Assembly: GCF_002000085.1 (NCBI RefSeq)
Contig: NZ_MUZU01000020.1
Coordinates: 1 to 51,625 of the forward strand
Reading direction: 5' to 3'
DNA from: Pseudocolwellia agarivorans
Lineage (GTDB): Bacteria; Pseudomonadota; Gammaproteobacteria; Enterobacterales; Alteromonadaceae
DNA: 51,625 nt
Positions 19,121-27,061 of the stretch are shown one piece after another (the stretch's first letter is position 1; every line of letters starts with the position of its first letter). Made by a program: the position numbers and the translations under genes. Below the pieces are notes generated by a model. The model saw nothing but the letters and a program-made list of their open reading frames with translations. It did no database searches and had not been told where the DNA came from.

Positions 19121-19242
19121 ATAACGTGGTGTGTGAATAGTAAGGATAGAAAGATTAATGATTTATAAAACTTTTATTATTTAAATATCTATCACTAAGT
19201 AATTATATTATTTGATAAAAACAGTAGTATTTTATCCACCAC
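19121..19242. repeat. Module-boundary repeat, element 1 copy a
   Basis: About 120 bp starting ATAACGTGGTGTG. It aligns along its whole length with 22,961-23,081, including GATTTAT-AAAACTTTT in the middle and TTTGATAAA near the end. The ends are inverted (GTGGTG...AGGATA against TATCCACCAC). The two copies bracket the replication genes of element 1. Confidence 0.75.
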
Positions 19243-19274
19243 CCAAACTAACGAATAAGAAAAACAAGAGCAAT

Positions 19275-20243
19275 ATGTTGATATCTGAATTTATTAGATC
19301 TTACGAATTTGAGAGAGTTAATCACCCAGAGTTAGGTGGAATAATAGATGAGTGTTTAATTCACTTAGTAAATTTCTACGGATACCAAGGTGATATTCAA
19401 ACACCTGAAAATTGGTACCTTGATAAGTTAGATTTTGATGAAATACGACTTACAGAAGAACCTGATAGGTTACTCTTTGATATAGATAATATTTCACTTC
19501 AAATGGCAAATGAGTGTGAATTTTACGTATTATCGGACCCCAAAAAACACCCGGTTTTTGAACAAAAAAAGAAAAATGATGAAACGAAAAACGCTACATT
19601 AAACCAATGGATGAAACTCTCACCAAAGTTTAATGAAAAATTAGAGAAGAAAAAGAAACAAGAAAAAGCACACAAGCCCAAGCAATATTACACATACAAA
19701 GATAGAACAAAGTTGACTAATGCTGATGGTAGTTTGGTTACTATTGATGCGGTAAAAATACCATTATTACTGGCTATGAAAGATTTAATTCAAGCGCACT
19801 TACATGAGCAAAATAGTATTTCTTTAATAATTAGAGCTACAAAGCTTATATCTGCATCAAATCATTTGAGGTTATTAATTCGTTTATCAGAACAGTGGGA
19901 GGATTCACAAAATCGACGTATCGATAAAGGTATTGTTAATAATGCGGATAAACCACCTATCAACGATAAAGAAGTACAATACGATGAAAAACCAATGAAC
20001 AAATTACGTAAAGAAATCGTATTTGATTTGGTTAAAAATCACGTATCTAATAATCAGGAACAAACAACAGATTCAATGGTTAAAGTTATTAGAAAACAGT
20101 TAAACGATAAACTCGATGTATTAAATCAAAGCGACCAAAAGACTATTTCACTATCTGATCAAGATGAACTACTTAATGAGGTAAAACCAATCACCTTAAA
20201 ACGTTGGATAAACGAAGCGTTCGAAGTGCATAATAGCGACTAA
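19275..20243 (+). CDS. Unknown protein upstream of primase-helicase
   Basis: The 322-residue soluble protein has an acidic N-terminal third (SEFIRSYEFERVNHPELGG), a strongly basic linker (residues about 115-145, EKLEKKKKQEKAHKPKQ), and a helical C-terminal half with an Asp/Gln-rich stretch. No known domain is recognised. The ATG at 19,275 is preferred to the TTG that opens the frame at 19,212, because AAGAG lies 6 nt upstream and the TTG falls in the boundary repeat. It runs into the primase-helicase gene with a 100-nt gap, so a role in replication initiation is a reasonable inference. Confidence 0.6.
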   Translation: MLISEFIRSYEFERVNHPELGGIIDECLIHLVNFYGYQGDIQTPENWYLDKLDFDEIRLTEEPDRLLFDIDNISLQMANECEFYVLSDPKKHPVFEQKKKNDETKNATLNQWMKLSPKFNEKLEKKKKQEKAHKPKQYYTYKDRTKLTNADGSLVTIDAVKIPLLLAMKDLIQAHLHEQNSISLIIRATKLISASNHLRLLIRLSEQWEDSQNRRIDKGIVNNADKPPINDKEVQYDEKPMNKLRKEIVFDLVKNHVSNNQEQTTDSMVKVIRKQLNDKLDVLNQSDQKTISLSDQDELLNEVKPITLKRWINEAFEVHNSD

Positions 20244-20256
20244 CCACATCCTTAAA

Positions 20257-20275
20257 AACTTGTCAAATCGCTGGT
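20257..20275 (+). promoter_or_regulatory. Shared 19-bp upstream motif, copy 1
   Basis: AACTTGTCAAATCGCTGGT lies 68 nt before the primase-helicase start. The exact same 19 bases occur on the minus strand at 25,219-25,237, again upstream of an element 1 gene and in the same orientation relative to it. TTGTCA could be a -35 element, but no good -10 sits 17 nt on, so an activator site is as likely. GGATATTTGGATAAC follows closely. Confidence 0.5.
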
Positions 20276-20343
20276 GCCACTGTTTTCCCAACGGATATTT
20301 GGATAACTAAAATCGAGTTCTTTTTAAATGTAAGGAACTCAAA

Positions 20344-22902
20344 ATGACTAAATTAATTAATCCAAACCACAACCTTAACCCTATCGCTGTTTGTTTGTTT
20401 AAATCAGCAAAAGACAACCAAATCACTCCTGAAAAAACCGAAGTAATGACGTGGAAATCGTTTATTGACGAGTTTATGGGTAGTGAACACAATGTTATTG
20501 AAGATAAGAAAAACCAAAGTGGTTTTATTACTGCATCACCGAAATCCATTGATGATGATGGTGTTGAAACCACTGAGAATTATTCAGGTGAAACCGTATT
20601 ACTACGAAAAGCAGTTAATATCGACAAGTATAGTGCTGTTGTTGTTGATATCGACGGTGGTATGACAATCAACGATGTGAACGAAAGGTTCAATGATTTA
20701 GAGTATCTAGGTTATACATCATACGGTCACATGACCAAAACAATTACCGATGATGAAGGTAACGAGAGCGGTAAAGAATTTGACGAATCAGTTCACAAGT
20801 TACGTTTGGTATTTCTACTAAAAGAACCCGTTGATAAAGATGAACTACTAAAACGTAAGCAAGCACTATTAAGACGTTTTGAAGGTGCTGATACATCTAC
20901 CTTCGACCGTGCTAGATTATTTTACACCCCTTCATGCCCTGCTCACATGTTAGAACACGCTAAAATCTGGCATAACCATGGTGAGTTGTTCGATCTGTTA
21001 TCACTTGAAGAAAACGAAGTTAAAACCGATTTAAAACCAGTAGAGCGACCTGACCTGTCTAATGGACAGCGTGAAGCTATTGTCACGGGTTTATTAAAGA
21101 CTGGGCGTGTAGAAGACGACCTTTGGTATAAGATTGCAGGTGCACTTCATTGCAATAGTTTTAGTGTGCAGCAGTTCATTGAGGTTTCATCAGTACTAAA
21201 ACCATCAAAATCAGCATTCGCTTGTATTCGTAAGTGGGAATCATCGAAGAAGTATGAGTTTTCACTCGGTGTGGTGATTAACTTTTTAAAAAAACACGAT
21301 ATTTTTATCTACCAAAAACGTGTTGTTGATAATAGTGAAGAGATCGAGTTTGTTAATAAAGAAATTGAACTACTAAATGAAAAACTAGATCGTGTAAAAA
21401 GTAACGACAAGTTAACCGACGAAGAACGCAAGAAGCAAATTCAATCGGTTGAAGAAGAAATTGAAAATAAGGAAGCAGAAGTTAACCAATTAATTGAAGA
21501 TGAAAAACCAACACTATACGATTTAGTTGATGAATTAATTGCAACACGTTTAATTTATTACGTTTCAGATCAAGGTGTACTTACCGAATATTTACCAGAT
21601 CAGGGTCAATGGGTTGATTATAAAGTTACGGACTTTATTCACGGTGAATTTTTATCTGGTATTCGTGGTGCGAGATCATTCTTACAAAAACGCTTACAAG
21701 CATTTCGACGCAGTTACCGCACACAAAAGTTATCTGCAAAGCAATTACCTGACTATATTTTAAATCGATTTAGACGTGACCACTGGGTAACACCTAAAGC
21801 AGGTAAGTATCACGAAGTGTTTGATATTTTAATTCGCAGCTTAGGTGACAACAAAACCGAAAATATGAAGCACATAATACAAGTAATTGCATGGAAGTAC
21901 CTTTACCCTGAAGCGTATGACTTACCTTGTATTGTAATATATGGTGAAGGTGGAGCGGGTAAAAACACACTTGTTGAACGTTTATTAGGTACGATGTTTG
22001 GTAAAAATCAGGTAATCGCTATTCGACAAGAGCAGATGCGTAATTTTAACGGGTTAATCGAAGGTAAAATTGCAGTTCTACTAGATGAAGCATCATCTGA
22101 TAAAGCGAATATGGATCAGTTGAAGCACATGATCGGACAAGAATCGCTAGTGATTGACCGTAAGTATGGCAAGAACTATCAATCTGATAATTTGGCTTTG
22201 TACTTTACTGGCGGTAATGGAGCGTTAGGTGCTGTTTATCTGGGTAGAGATCAATCCGACAGACGTTTTTCAATATTACAGGTTGATAGATCGATCATTG
22301 ATCATGTAATGGAAGTAAAAGGTTTTGATAAAAGGCAAGATGCCGTTGACTGGTGGACTGAACACAAGCATTTACTTGAAAACCGTGAGCAAGTATCAAT
22401 GTGGTTACATTCAATTTTGACATCAGTAGAAGACTTAAAATCACCACCTAAAGAGTTACATGGTCAAGATTATGAAGCACTACTAGCAGCGCAAGCTGGA
22501 CCACTAGAGTGGATTATTGATCACGTATTTGACCGCCCTGACTTTAAATACATCCATAAAGATATACCGTTTCAGTTATATGAAATTAAAGCACGTGACT
22601 TTGGTACTAAAAACCCTATGGGCAAGCCGACGTTTGATGCGAAATTAAAAGATGCACTACGTAAACGCCATGACTACATTGAAAGTACTTCACGTAAAAT
22701 TAAGGATCTCACAGGTAATTTAACTACAGGTACTGGTTATTTTATTAAAGGTTTGGTTGGTGCAGTTGACGAAGTAGTTTACGTATACGATGACCCAGAG
22801 CATAAAGGTAGAAAAAAACTTGCTAATGATTGGTTTGAACCTGAGGTAGTGATAACCGAAGACGAAGATAATAATTCGTTTGATAACGACTTGATGGAAT
22901 AG
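20344..22902 (+). CDS. Primase / SF3 helicase (DUF5906-like)
   Basis: This 852-residue replication protein has, in order: an N-terminal primase-like region (about 55-230, AVVVDIDGGMT, KLRLVFLLKEPVD, FDRARLFYTPSCP); a PriCT-like domain (about 235-315, WYKIAGALHCNSFSVQQF); a charged coiled coil (about 335-390); and a C-terminal SF3/D5-type helicase. The helicase has Walker A GEGGAGKNT (about 535-543), Walker B VLLDEAS, sensor TGGN and arginine finger DRRFSI. AAGGA precedes the ATG. It should replicate the excised element. Element 2 uses a different, split replication module. Confidence 0.88.
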   Translation: MTKLINPNHNLNPIAVCLFKSAKDNQITPEKTEVMTWKSFIDEFMGSEHNVIEDKKNQSGFITASPKSIDDDGVETTENYSGETVLLRKAVNIDKYSAVVVDIDGGMTINDVNERFNDLEYLGYTSYGHMTKTITDDEGNESGKEFDESVHKLRLVFLLKEPVDKDELLKRKQALLRRFEGADTSTFDRARLFYTPSCPAHMLEHAKIWHNHGELFDLLSLEENEVKTDLKPVERPDLSNGQREAIVTGLLKTGRVEDDLWYKIAGALHCNSFSVQQFIEVSSVLKPSKSAFACIRKWESSKKYEFSLGVVINFLKKHDIFIYQKRVVDNSEEIEFVNKEIELLNEKLDRVKSNDKLTDEERKKQIQSVEEEIENKEAEVNQLIEDEKPTLYDLVDELIATRLIYYVSDQGVLTEYLPDQGQWVDYKVTDFIHGEFLSGIRGARSFLQKRLQAFRRSYRTQKLSAKQLPDYILNRFRRDHWVTPKAGKYHEVFDILIRSLGDNKTENMKHIIQVIAWKYLYPEAYDLPCIVIYGEGGAGKNTLVERLLGTMFGKNQVIAIRQEQMRNFNGLIEGKIAVLLDEASSDKANMDQLKHMIGQESLVIDRKYGKNYQSDNLALYFTGGNGALGAVYLGRDQSDRRFSILQVDRSIIDHVMEVKGFDKRQDAVDWWTEHKHLLENREQVSMWLHSILTSVEDLKSPPKELHGQDYEALLAAQAGPLEWIIDHVFDRPDFKYIHKDIPFQLYEIKARDFGTKNPMGKPTFDAKLKDALRKRHDYIESTSRKIKDLTGNLTTGTGYFIKGLVGAVDEVVYVYDDPEHKGRKKLANDWFEPEVVITEDEDNNSFDNDLME

Positions 22903-22960
22903 TTAAGTTGGATAATAGGGATAACACTGGATACTGATACTATTTGGTGTTATCTCAGAA

Positions 22961-23081
22961 ATAACGTGGTGTGGTGGTAGCAAGGATAAAAAGATAAACG
23001 ATTTATTAAAACTTTTTAATTAATATTATTAACACGTAATAGTTATATTTTTTGATAAACCAGTATCTTTTTATCTACCAC
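22961..23081. repeat. Module-boundary repeat, element 1 copy b
   Basis: A second copy of the 19,121 repeat. Its ends are a better inverted pair (GTGGTAGCAAGGATAAAAAGATA against TATCTTTTTATCTACCAC), with AAAACTTTTT in the middle. It separates the replication genes from the integrase module. Confidence 0.78.
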
Positions 23082-23098
23082 AACAAGTTAGTAAGTAA

Positions 23099-23290
23099 TT
23101 ACAACAAAGTTGTTAATAAATCACCAAATCCAACCATAGAACCACCAGAGGTATAGGTTATATCGGTAGAAGGATTGTACCAACCAAGTGTTACTCCACC
23201 TGAATTACGAATTTCAACACGATACTGACTTAAACGGTAGATAAAACCACGTAACTGACCGTTTGGATACTTTAAAATAGTTGGATTCAT
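23099..23290 (-). CDS. 63-aa conserved element protein, divergent from integrase
   Basis: The 63-residue protein is about half identical to the 63-residue protein at 32,472-32,663 of element 2. Shared segments include GFI-RLS-YR-EIRN, GWYNPS and the C-terminal LVGFGDLL-T-LL or its MVGFGDLL variant. In both elements it is transcribed divergently from the integrase with a gap of about 160-170 bp. The alternating Gly/aromatic pattern predicts small beta structure, not a helix-turn-helix. Position suggests a recombination directionality factor or integrase regulator, which is inference. The third of three tandem start codons best fits AAGGA. Confidence 0.75.
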   Translation of the reverse strand: MNPTILKYPNGQLRGFIYRLSQYRVEIRNSGGVTLGWYNPSTDITYTSGGSMVGFGDLLTTLL

Positions 23291-23446
23291 CATCACTTCC
23301 TTTAGTTAATTTAGTTAAATTAACCATCACCGATTTACACCAGTAAGAGAACAAAAACTGGGTAAGTAATTTCTTTAAATCACTGTTGATTGTTGGACTA
23401 GCAAGGGAGGAAAGTACCTTCATACGTTAATGATTAATAGGTACTA

Positions 23447-24520
23447 ATGATGACAGTATTAAAGCAGAAGAATGGTTATTACCAAATAAGATTTCAGTTT
23501 GAAGGTAAGAAATACCAAAAATCCAGTGGTAGTAAAAACCGAGCCAAAGCATTAGAAATTGAACGTAAATGGCGACAAGATTTACTTGACCAAAAGCACC
23601 TTGGTAATCCTGAGCATATTTTACTTTACGATGCGTTGGATATGTTTGGTGAAAGCAAGGTAGGTATGAAAACGCATGATGATATTTTATCGAAGATACG
23701 AACGGTTAAATTGTACTTCGATAATCAACCACTACACGAATTAACCACTAAAGATCTTGAAACGTTTGTATTAAAGAGAAAACGAGAAGGTAAAGCAGCA
23801 CAAACCATTGAACACAATATTATTCAATTGCGTGGTGCATATCAGTACGCACAAAAGTTAGGTTTTCAGGTATCACCTGTTATTTTCCCTAAGATTAAGA
23901 TTCAAAATAAACGCATACGTTCACTATCAAAAGATGAAGAAGTACGTTTACTAAGTGAGTTAGAACCACGTAATCCGAAATACTACAGCAAGTTAACACC
24001 ATCTACGGAACGACTTCAGTTATTAAATCAACGAATTGATAACTATGATTTAGTTATCTGTTTGCTTTCATTAGCATGTCGGTATTCGGAAGCAGCAGAA
24101 TTAAGATGGGATCAAGTAGATCTTGAACTGCAAACGGTTAATTTAAAACGAAGTAAAACAAACAATGAATCATGTTTACTGATGGATATTCGGTTATATA
24201 AAGTGTTTAAACGCCGATTTGAAACCAGAACACAAGATAAGTGGGTGTTTACTGATAAATCAGGTAAAAATCCACGTAAGCATTCAACCATATCAATTCG
24301 TAAAGCAATTAAAAATGCAGGTATCGATGATTTCAGAGTACACGATTTACGCCACAGTGCTGCAACTAAATTAATTAGAAATGGTATGACACTGCAAGAA
24401 ACTGCACATATTCTTGGACACCGTAATATCAGTACTACAATGCGTTATGCACACCTTGAGAATGGACAAGTTGCACAAAAAATGAAGATGGTACTGGATA
24501 ATTACCACGATGAAAATTAG
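23447..24520 (+). CDS. int: Tyrosine recombinase (integrase) of element 1
   Basis: The 357-residue phage-type integrase has an N-terminal arm-binding beta domain (1-50, YYQIRFQFEGKKYQKSSGS), a core-binding SAM-like domain (about 58-145), and a catalytic domain with all active residues: Arg212 (CRYSEAAEL), Lys237, His299/Arg302 (HDLRH), His325 (GHRN) and the nucleophile Tyr334 (MRYAHLE). It should integrate and excise the element at the tRNA-Thr 3' end. The element 2 integrase and the pseudogene at 48,092 are close relatives. Unlike many islands, it lies mid-element, about 4.9 kb from the tRNA. Confidence 0.95.
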   Translation: MMTVLKQKNGYYQIRFQFEGKKYQKSSGSKNRAKALEIERKWRQDLLDQKHLGNPEHILLYDALDMFGESKVGMKTHDDILSKIRTVKLYFDNQPLHELTTKDLETFVLKRKREGKAAQTIEHNIIQLRGAYQYAQKLGFQVSPVIFPKIKIQNKRIRSLSKDEEVRLLSELEPRNPKYYSKLTPSTERLQLLNQRIDNYDLVICLLSLACRYSEAAELRWDQVDLELQTVNLKRSKTNNESCLLMDIRLYKVFKRRFETRTQDKWVFTDKSGKNPRKHSTISIRKAIKNAGIDDFRVHDLRHSAATKLIRNGMTLQETAHILGHRNISTTMRYAHLENGQVAQKMKMVLDNYHDEN

Positions 24521-24530
24521 GTAGCAGTAT

Positions 24531-24571
24531 AAAGGGATCCAACCGCAGAAAATTGACTGTTAGATCCCTTT
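24531..24571. terminator. Bidirectional terminator between int and the next gene
   Basis: AAAGGGATC pairs with GATCCCTTT around a 23-nt loop, between two convergent stop codons (24,520 and 24,578). The left half, GCAGTA-AAGGGA-CCAA-CGCAGAAA, resembles 37,025-37,052 of element 2, where the stem is not kept. Confidence 0.6.
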
Positions 24572-24577
24572 GGTAAG

Positions 24578-25132
24578 TTATAAAACAACTGGTATATCTA
24601 TAAATTTGGTTGAATTATTCGATCTAATAAAATTAGTAAAATGTACCAACGAATAGATTATCTTTTTCACCACATCATCAGGTATATCATCATCGATATC
24701 AAGCGGTTGTAAGTGTTCATCACCAAGCATGTACTCTTGATTTCGACGATATACTTCATCAGCATCAAGTAACCGCATAAATCCACGATAGATTAATTTT
24801 AACAATTTTTTATTTTTAATGAGTGAATCTGTATCATCGGTTTTAAATATAATCGGTACTTCACGGTTTGAATCAAACCAACAAACTACTGGAGCATCAC
24901 CTTCGACTAATACCATGTAAATATCAGTTGCAGAAAAACGCTGAGGATTTGAATAAACTATCGCCCTTGATACAGGTGAAAATGGTGATAACGTGTTTAC
25001 ATTAAAGTGGTTAGTATTAATCAACACATGACGCCACACATAACGTTTATCAGTAATTGGCTCCCATCTAACACTACCTGGGTTAGCAATTGCGCTTTCG
25101 ATATAGCTACGTTGATTTTCAATGTTTTTCAT
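24578..25132 (-). CDS. Unknown protein of element 1
   Basis: The 184-residue soluble protein has a mixed alpha/beta N-terminal part (WRHVLINTNHFNVNTL, IYMVLVEGDAPVVCWFD) and a helical, acidic C-terminus (LDIDDDIPDDVVKKII). No family is recognised. The start is ATG at 25,132, preceded by AAAGGTGG; the frame opens 9 nt earlier at a GTG. Element 2 has no homologue here. A gene of similar size (32,782-33,258) takes a comparable place beside its integrase module, without clear similarity. Confidence 0.6.
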   Translation of the reverse strand: MKNIENQRSYIESAIANPGSVRWEPITDKRYVWRHVLINTNHFNVNTLSPFSPVSRAIVYSNPQRFSATDIYMVLVEGDAPVVCWFDSNREVPIIFKTDDTDSLIKNKKLLKLIYRGFMRLLDADEVYRRNQEYMLGDEHLQPLDIDDDIPDDVVKKIIYSLVHFTNFIRSNNSTKFIDIPVVL

Positions 25133-25218
25133 AATAACCACCTTTAATTTTAAGTTGTTGAGATTTAATTAACGGTGGTAATGGTATGTTTAATAATTAT
25201 GATAATCGAAGCTACGCT

Positions 25219-25237
25219 ACCAGCGATTTGACAAGTT
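25219..25237 (-). promoter_or_regulatory. Shared 19-bp upstream motif, copy 2
   Basis: Read on the minus strand, this is the same 19-mer as at 20,257-20,275. It lies 86 nt upstream of the 184-aa gene start. Reuse of an exact motif upstream of two genes of the same element points to shared control. Confidence 0.5.
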
Positions 25238-25338
25238 ATTATTGGTATGGTTGGTTAATCCAAATGGATTAAAAAAGTTAGCGGATCTGGATTTCACTTT
25301 ATACGGGTTATTGACTAAAAAAATGTCTGTATCGAATT

Positions 25339-25527
25339 CTAAGATGGTGGATTAATTATCATGTTGATAAGGTTTTCTAGATCATCAGCAGGGTAATCTT
25401 CAATGTTAGGTATATTTTCTAGATAAAACCCTACCCGTTCAGGTATTTGATCACCCGATAATTTCAGTAATTCAATATCTTCCTGTAAAAAACGGTGTAA
25501 CTGTTTAATTTGATCAGTATTAAGCAT
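25339..25527 (-). CDS. Small acidic element protein
   Basis: The 62-residue acidic helical protein (MLNTDQIKQLHRFLQEDIEL) resembles the 66-residue protein at 37,177-37,377 of element 2 in length, start (ML-T-Q) and the VG-YLENI or VGLLLENI segment. Both genes are minus-strand and both are followed downstream by the sequence GTTAGCGGATCTGGAT. The function is unknown; it could be a small regulator or an anti-defence factor. Confidence 0.6.
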   Translation of the reverse strand: MLNTDQIKQLHRFLQEDIELLKLSGDQIPERVGFYLENIPNIEDYPADDLENLINMIINPPS

Positions 25528-25595
25528 GATAAACCATAGATTAATTGTGATGATTAACCATCATTGAAAACTCCACAAAGTTAAACGAATTTGAA

Positions 25596-25703
25596 CTAAA
25601 GTTTTCTTGGTTTGAGTGGTTTCTTTGGTTTTATCGGTTTACGACATTTCTTAGGTTTAATTGGTTTTTTAGAACCAAATGGTTTCACTTCGATAAGTTT
25701 CAT
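25596..25703 (-). CDS. Lys/Pro-rich micropeptide, element 1
   Basis: The 35-residue frame is made almost entirely of Lys and Pro after residue 7 (KPFGSKKPIKPKK, then KPIKPKKPLKPRKL), with one Cys. AAGGTG lies about 6 nt before the ATG. Element 2 encodes a similar 41-residue peptide at 40,467-40,592. Two independent copies with ribosome-binding sites support a real gene. Such peptides could bind nucleic acid or ribosomes. Confidence 0.6.
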   Translation of the reverse strand: MKLIEVKPFGSKKPIKPKKCRKPIKPKKPLKPRKL

Positions 25704-25898
25704 TTCACACCTTAAATTTTAAAAATTCATCGGTATTTACGGTGAAAAATGATTATTTTTGATCGAGTAGTGTTGGTGGGTGGTGTAATTTTAAAATCGA
25801 CTCACTAATTATGTGTGATAACAAAGGATACTTAATCCTATACTTAGGATATGATAGAAGAATAATATATAAATCTATAAATTTAACACTGTACAAAC

Positions 25899-25918
25899 TA
25901 CTGTATACATATACAATA
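25899..25918 (+). promoter_or_regulatory. SOS/LexA-like box before the methyltransferase cassette
   Basis: TACTGTATACATATACAATA matches 18 of 20 positions of the consensus TACTGTATATATATACAGTA. One half-site is perfect (CTGT) and the other has a single change (ACAA). It lies 37 nt before the TTG start proposed for the methyltransferase. It could also be the operator of another dyad-binding regulator. Confidence 0.55.
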
Positions 25919-25954
25919 CCTAAATGCTATTCATATTATCGCAAGGCTGCAAAG

Positions 25955-26668
25955 TTGAATAAAAATATTACTCCGTCACTTACTAGTTCCATCAATGAAA
26001 ATAATTGTAATTTACACTTAGGTGATGCTGTAAGTTGGTTAAAAACATTAAATGATGAAACAGTTGATTTGTTTGTGACTGATCCTCCTTATGAGTCACT
26101 GGAGAAACATCGTAAAATTGGTACAACAACTCGACTTAAAAATAGTAAAGCTTCTAGTAACAAATGGTTTGAGATCTTTCCCAATTCTAGGTTTGAAGAA
26201 CTATTAATTGAGATATACCGTGTACTAAAAAAAAACAGTCACTTTTATTTGTTATGTGATCAAGAAACCGCATTTATTATTAAACCTATTGCAGAAAAAA
26301 TTGGTTTTAAATTTTGGAAACCTATTGTTTGGGATAAAGTGAAAATAGGTATGGGTTATCATTATAGAGCAAGATATGAGTTCATTTTATTTTTTGAAAA
26401 AGGTAAAAGGAAAATCAAGGATTTATCCATCCCTGACATACTAAGTGTTCCACGTATTCACAGAGGCTACCCTACTGAAAAACCAGTTGAATTAATTGAA
26501 ATATTAATAAAACAAAGTACTAATGAAGGTGAACTCGTATGTGACCCATTTATGGGGTCTTGCTCTTCGGGTAAAGCTGCATTAAACTTGGGGCGTAGTT
26601 TTATTGGAAATGACTTATGCGAGGAAGCATATGAAATTTCAATAGAGAGATTATTATTAAATGAATAA
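25955..26668 (+). CDS. Amino DNA methyltransferase (beta class)
   Basis: SAM-dependent N6-adenine or N4-cytosine DNA methyltransferase. From the TTG start it has 237 residues. Catalytic motif IV is VTDPPYESL, the TEKPVEL motif follows, and the SAM-binding motif I is at the C-terminal end (CDPFMGSCSSGKAAL), giving the beta-class order IV-X-I. The frame is open from an ATG at 25,811. The extra 48 residues are Tyr/Ile/Leu-rich and overlap the SOS-like box, while AAGG lies about 8 nt before the TTG, so the shorter form is preferred. It is the first gene of a three-gene cassette with gaps of at most 8 nt. Confidence 0.85.
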   Translation: MNKNITPSLTSSINENNCNLHLGDAVSWLKTLNDETVDLFVTDPPYESLEKHRKIGTTTRLKNSKASSNKWFEIFPNSRFEELLIEIYRVLKKNSHFYLLCDQETAFIIKPIAEKIGFKFWKPIVWDKVKIGMGYHYRARYEFILFFEKGKRKIKDLSIPDILSVPRIHRGYPTEKPVELIEILIKQSTNEGELVCDPFMGSCSSGKAALNLGRSFIGNDLCEEAYEISIERLLLNE

Positions 26669-26676
26669 GGATGTTT

Positions 26677-27060
26677 ATGTCTTTTGATGACTATTCATGG
26701 CCGAAGGATTTCCCGAGTAATGTTCCTCCTAATGATGCAACCGATGCTAATGGTATTGCATTTCGATTAGTAAAAAACAACCCTCCTTCTGATTTGGATT
26801 TTGTTGGTCATAATAAAGAACCACATAAAAAAAAGAGTAAAAACCTTAAACCTGCTGATTACGGCACATCTATGTTCCGTGATATTAGTAATGTAGAGTT
26901 TGCAAGGAATTCATTCAAAGCACAAAGAAATAAAAAGATTGCAGAGGGTGAGCTTGTTCCCCTGCATGGAAAAATATCAAAAGTAAATCATAACAATCAT
27001 TTTGAAGCTTGGCTCAGAGAAGAAACAGGAATAGAAGACTGCTTTACGGTGGTTAAATAA
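26677..27060 (+). CDS. Unknown 127-aa protein of methyltransferase cassette
   Basis: The 127-residue protein starts SFDDYSWPKDFPSNVPPND. A basic middle (HKKKSKNLKP) and a C-terminal part rich in His/Asn (KVNHNNHFEAWLREETG) follow. No domain is recognised and no clear nuclease signature is present. The ATG at 26,677 has AAGG at correct spacing; the frame opens one codon pair earlier. It lies 8 nt after the methyltransferase and 1 nt before the 444-aa gene, so the three are surely one transcript. Confidence 0.65.
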   Translation: MSFDDYSWPKDFPSNVPPNDATDANGIAFRLVKNNPPSDLDFVGHNKEPHKKKSKNLKPADYGTSMFRDISNVEFARNSFKAQRNKKIAEGELVPLHGKISKVNHNNHFEAWLREETGIEDCFTVVK

Positions 27061-27061
27061 T

